From Chitinophaga deserti (lineage in GTDB: Bacteria > Bacteroidota > Bacteroidia > Chitinophagales > Chitinophagaceae), in contig NZ_QFFK01000006.1 in the NCBI RefSeq assembly GCF_003149455.1, positions 253,136 to 317,135 of the forward strand: a stretch of DNA of 64,000 nt. Direction: 5' to 3'. Within the stretch, counting starts at the first letter, position 1. Each line of letters begins with the position of its first letter. A model generated the notes under the pieces. It was not told the DNA's origin and ran no database searches. It was given only the letters and a program-made list of their open reading frames with translations. This document shows positions 62,847-64,000 of this stretch, piece after piece. The position numbers and the translations under genes were made by a program.

Positions 62847-64000
62847 ATGATAAGAAAGCCTACGTTATTATGGTGCCTGTTAATTTGTAACATGGGTGCC
62901 TTTGCTCAAACAAATAAAGTTGCCTTACCTGCACAGGAAATATTTAAAAATACCTGGACAAAGCCACCTTCACATATTCCGAACAATGCTTCAATTGACG
63001 CTCCCTTAATGGGAAACGGTGATGTAACGATGAGTGTCGGATGTAAGGGAGACCGGTTGCGGTATTACCTGTCTAAGAACGATTTTTGGCGGTTGCGGTC
63101 AAAGGCTGATGGCTTGTCGGGCCCCAGGGTAGTGGGTTTTGTAGATATTAAAGTTAATGGGTTTAATGAGGGCGATTTTTCTGCGGAACAGTCACTTAGG
63201 AATGGTATTACTGCATGTTTGCTACAAAATAATGCGCAAAGTGTGATGGTAAAATCATGGGTGTCAGCCATAGAAAATCTGATCTTTATTGAAATAAGTG
63301 CAGCAGGTAAAGCAACAAATGTTTCCATTAATTTAAATGCTCCGGAACATAAACATGCTGCATTGAAAAGCGGGAAAGTAAATGATGTTTTCTGGCTTAC
63401 CCGGGCCTTTACTGATAGTGTAGATATTCCAACCGAAGTGTCTGTAGCCTTAAGAGCCTTTAATTATAAGGATAGTACTGTTCTGCTTCAGCCCGGAAAG
63501 AAAATAATTGTTGCCCTTGCAATTGAAAGTAAGTTTAAAACAGAAGAGCCTTTGAACGCCGTGTTGAAGCAAGTGAATAAACTTAATGAGAAATCAGCTA
63601 CAACATTCATTAAAAAGCATAATGACTGGTGGGAATTATATTGGAGTAAATCCAGTATATCTGTGGATAATCCGGTATTGATGAAAGCTTATTATCAGGG
63701 ATTATATACCATGGCTGCCTGCAGCCGAGATCCAAAGTTTCCTCCCGGAATATTTGGCTGGACTACATCGGATAATCCGGCATGGAACGGCGACTACCAT
63801 TTGAACTATAATTTTCAGGCCCCTTTTTATGGACTTTATGCAGCTAATCGTTTAGTGCAAGGGGAACCTCATGATGCTCCACTGCTTGATTTTATGCCAA
63901 GGGGAGAATGGTATGCAAAGAATGTTAACCACACACGGGGGATCCTGTATCCGGTGGGTATTGGCCCCATGGGGATAGAAGTAACCAGAGACTTTCCTGT
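62847..64000 (+). CDS. GH95-like glycoside hydrolase, 5' part (runs off the window)
   Basis: The first 384 codons of a secreted protein. A signal peptide (MIRKPTLLWCLLICNMGAFA) precedes segments found in family 95 alpha-L-fucosidases and relatives: APLMGNGDVTMSVGC and YYLSKNDFWRL in the N-terminal beta-sandwich, then YYQGLYTMAACSRDP and DNPAWNGDYHLNYNFQAPFYG at the start of the (alpha/alpha)6 barrel. The catalytic acid region lies further on, outside the window. Codons are visibly richer in A and T than in neighbouring genes, which may mark a later arrival. Assignment to GH95 proper rather than a related family is uncertain. Confidence 0.75.
   Translation, partial: MIRKPTLLWCLLICNMGAFAQTNKVALPAQEIFKNTWTKPPSHIPNNASIDAPLMGNGDVTMSVGCKGDRLRYYLSKNDFWRLRSKADGLSGPRVVGFVDIKVNGFNEGDFSAEQSLRNGITACLLQNNAQSVMVKSWVSAIENLIFIEISAAGKATNVSINLNAPEHKHAALKSGKVNDVFWLTRAFTDSVDIPTEVSVALRAFNYKDSTVLLQPGKKIIVALAIESKFKTEEPLNAVLKQVNKLNEKSATTFIKKHNDWWELYWSKSSISVDNPVLMKAYYQGLYTMAACSRDPKFPPGIFGWTTSDNPAWNGDYHLNYNFQAPFYGLYAANRLVQGEPHDAPLLDFMPRGEWYAKNVNHTRGILYPVGIGPMGIEVTRDFP

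Overview
The window reads as a chromosomal segment of a Bacteroidota bacterium, most likely of the Chitinophaga/Chitinophagaceae type. Supporting signs are a TonB-dependent receptor paired with a DUF4249 lipoprotein, OstA/LptD-type LPS transport proteins, BlaI/M56 sensor pairs, DUF1080 (3-keto-glycoside hydrolase) proteins, a type B L31, a pyrophosphate-energised ion pump, and Bacteroidota-type promoters (TTTG-N19-TAnnTTTG) in front of rpmE2 and a tRNA-Ser gene. Ribosome binding sites are mostly weak, as expected for the phylum. No phage, transposase or CRISPR array is present.

Layout: 1-1264 is a gene-poor, decayed stretch with a 97-bp imperfect tandem repeat. 1265-9533 holds housekeeping and envelope genes on the minus strand: a 2H phosphoesterase, a GlmU-like nucleotidyltransferase with triose-phosphate isomerase, L31 type B, YajQ, a BlaR1/BlaI-like pair with two visible operators, a membrane fatty-acid hydroxylase and a small barrel protein. 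9573-12830 is a DUF4249/TonB receptor pair. 13156-16129 carries a small protein divergent from an AraC regulator, then a YwnA/YwnB-like Rrf2/NmrA pair with a palindromic operator.

16168-22326 is the most unusual block: six minus-strand genes with short gaps or overlaps, encoding two trypsin-like proteins, a MACPF pore-forming protein, a GT4 glycosyltransferase, a sulfotransferase and an APS (PAPS-forming) kinase. Protease plus pore former plus a glycosylation/sulfation arm is not a combination I recognise. 22531-32837 returns to core functions: H+/Na+ pyrophosphatase, NAD(P)HX repair enzyme, two barrel paralogues, NhaA, and an amidase-MlaD-OstA run. LptD (32978-35761) is divergent from that run.

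36006-42972 mixes small regulators, a GT2 enzyme, a lipoprotein with a serpin-like C-terminus, Ung, PlsC, a VOC protein and an AraC regulator. It also contains tRNA-Arg(TCT) followed by five tandem tRNA-like pseudo-copies. 43126-47845 is an oxidoreductase plus HEAT/double-DUF1080 operon for sugar metabolism. 48068-58402 has MsrA, a short MutS2, an AraC regulator and a complete RND efflux operon preceded by a structured leader. 58730-61865 has a truncated histidine kinase and a large secreted alpha/beta hydrolase.

62036-62745 has two tRNA-Ser genes separated by four tandem 3' fragments of tRNA-Ser, closely parallel to the tRNA-Arg array. The window ends inside an A/T-richer GH95-like glycoside hydrolase gene. 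Four intergenic regions (near 14.6, 35.9, 39.35 and 58.7 kb) carry short tandem repeats of unrelated sequence but the same 11-bp period.
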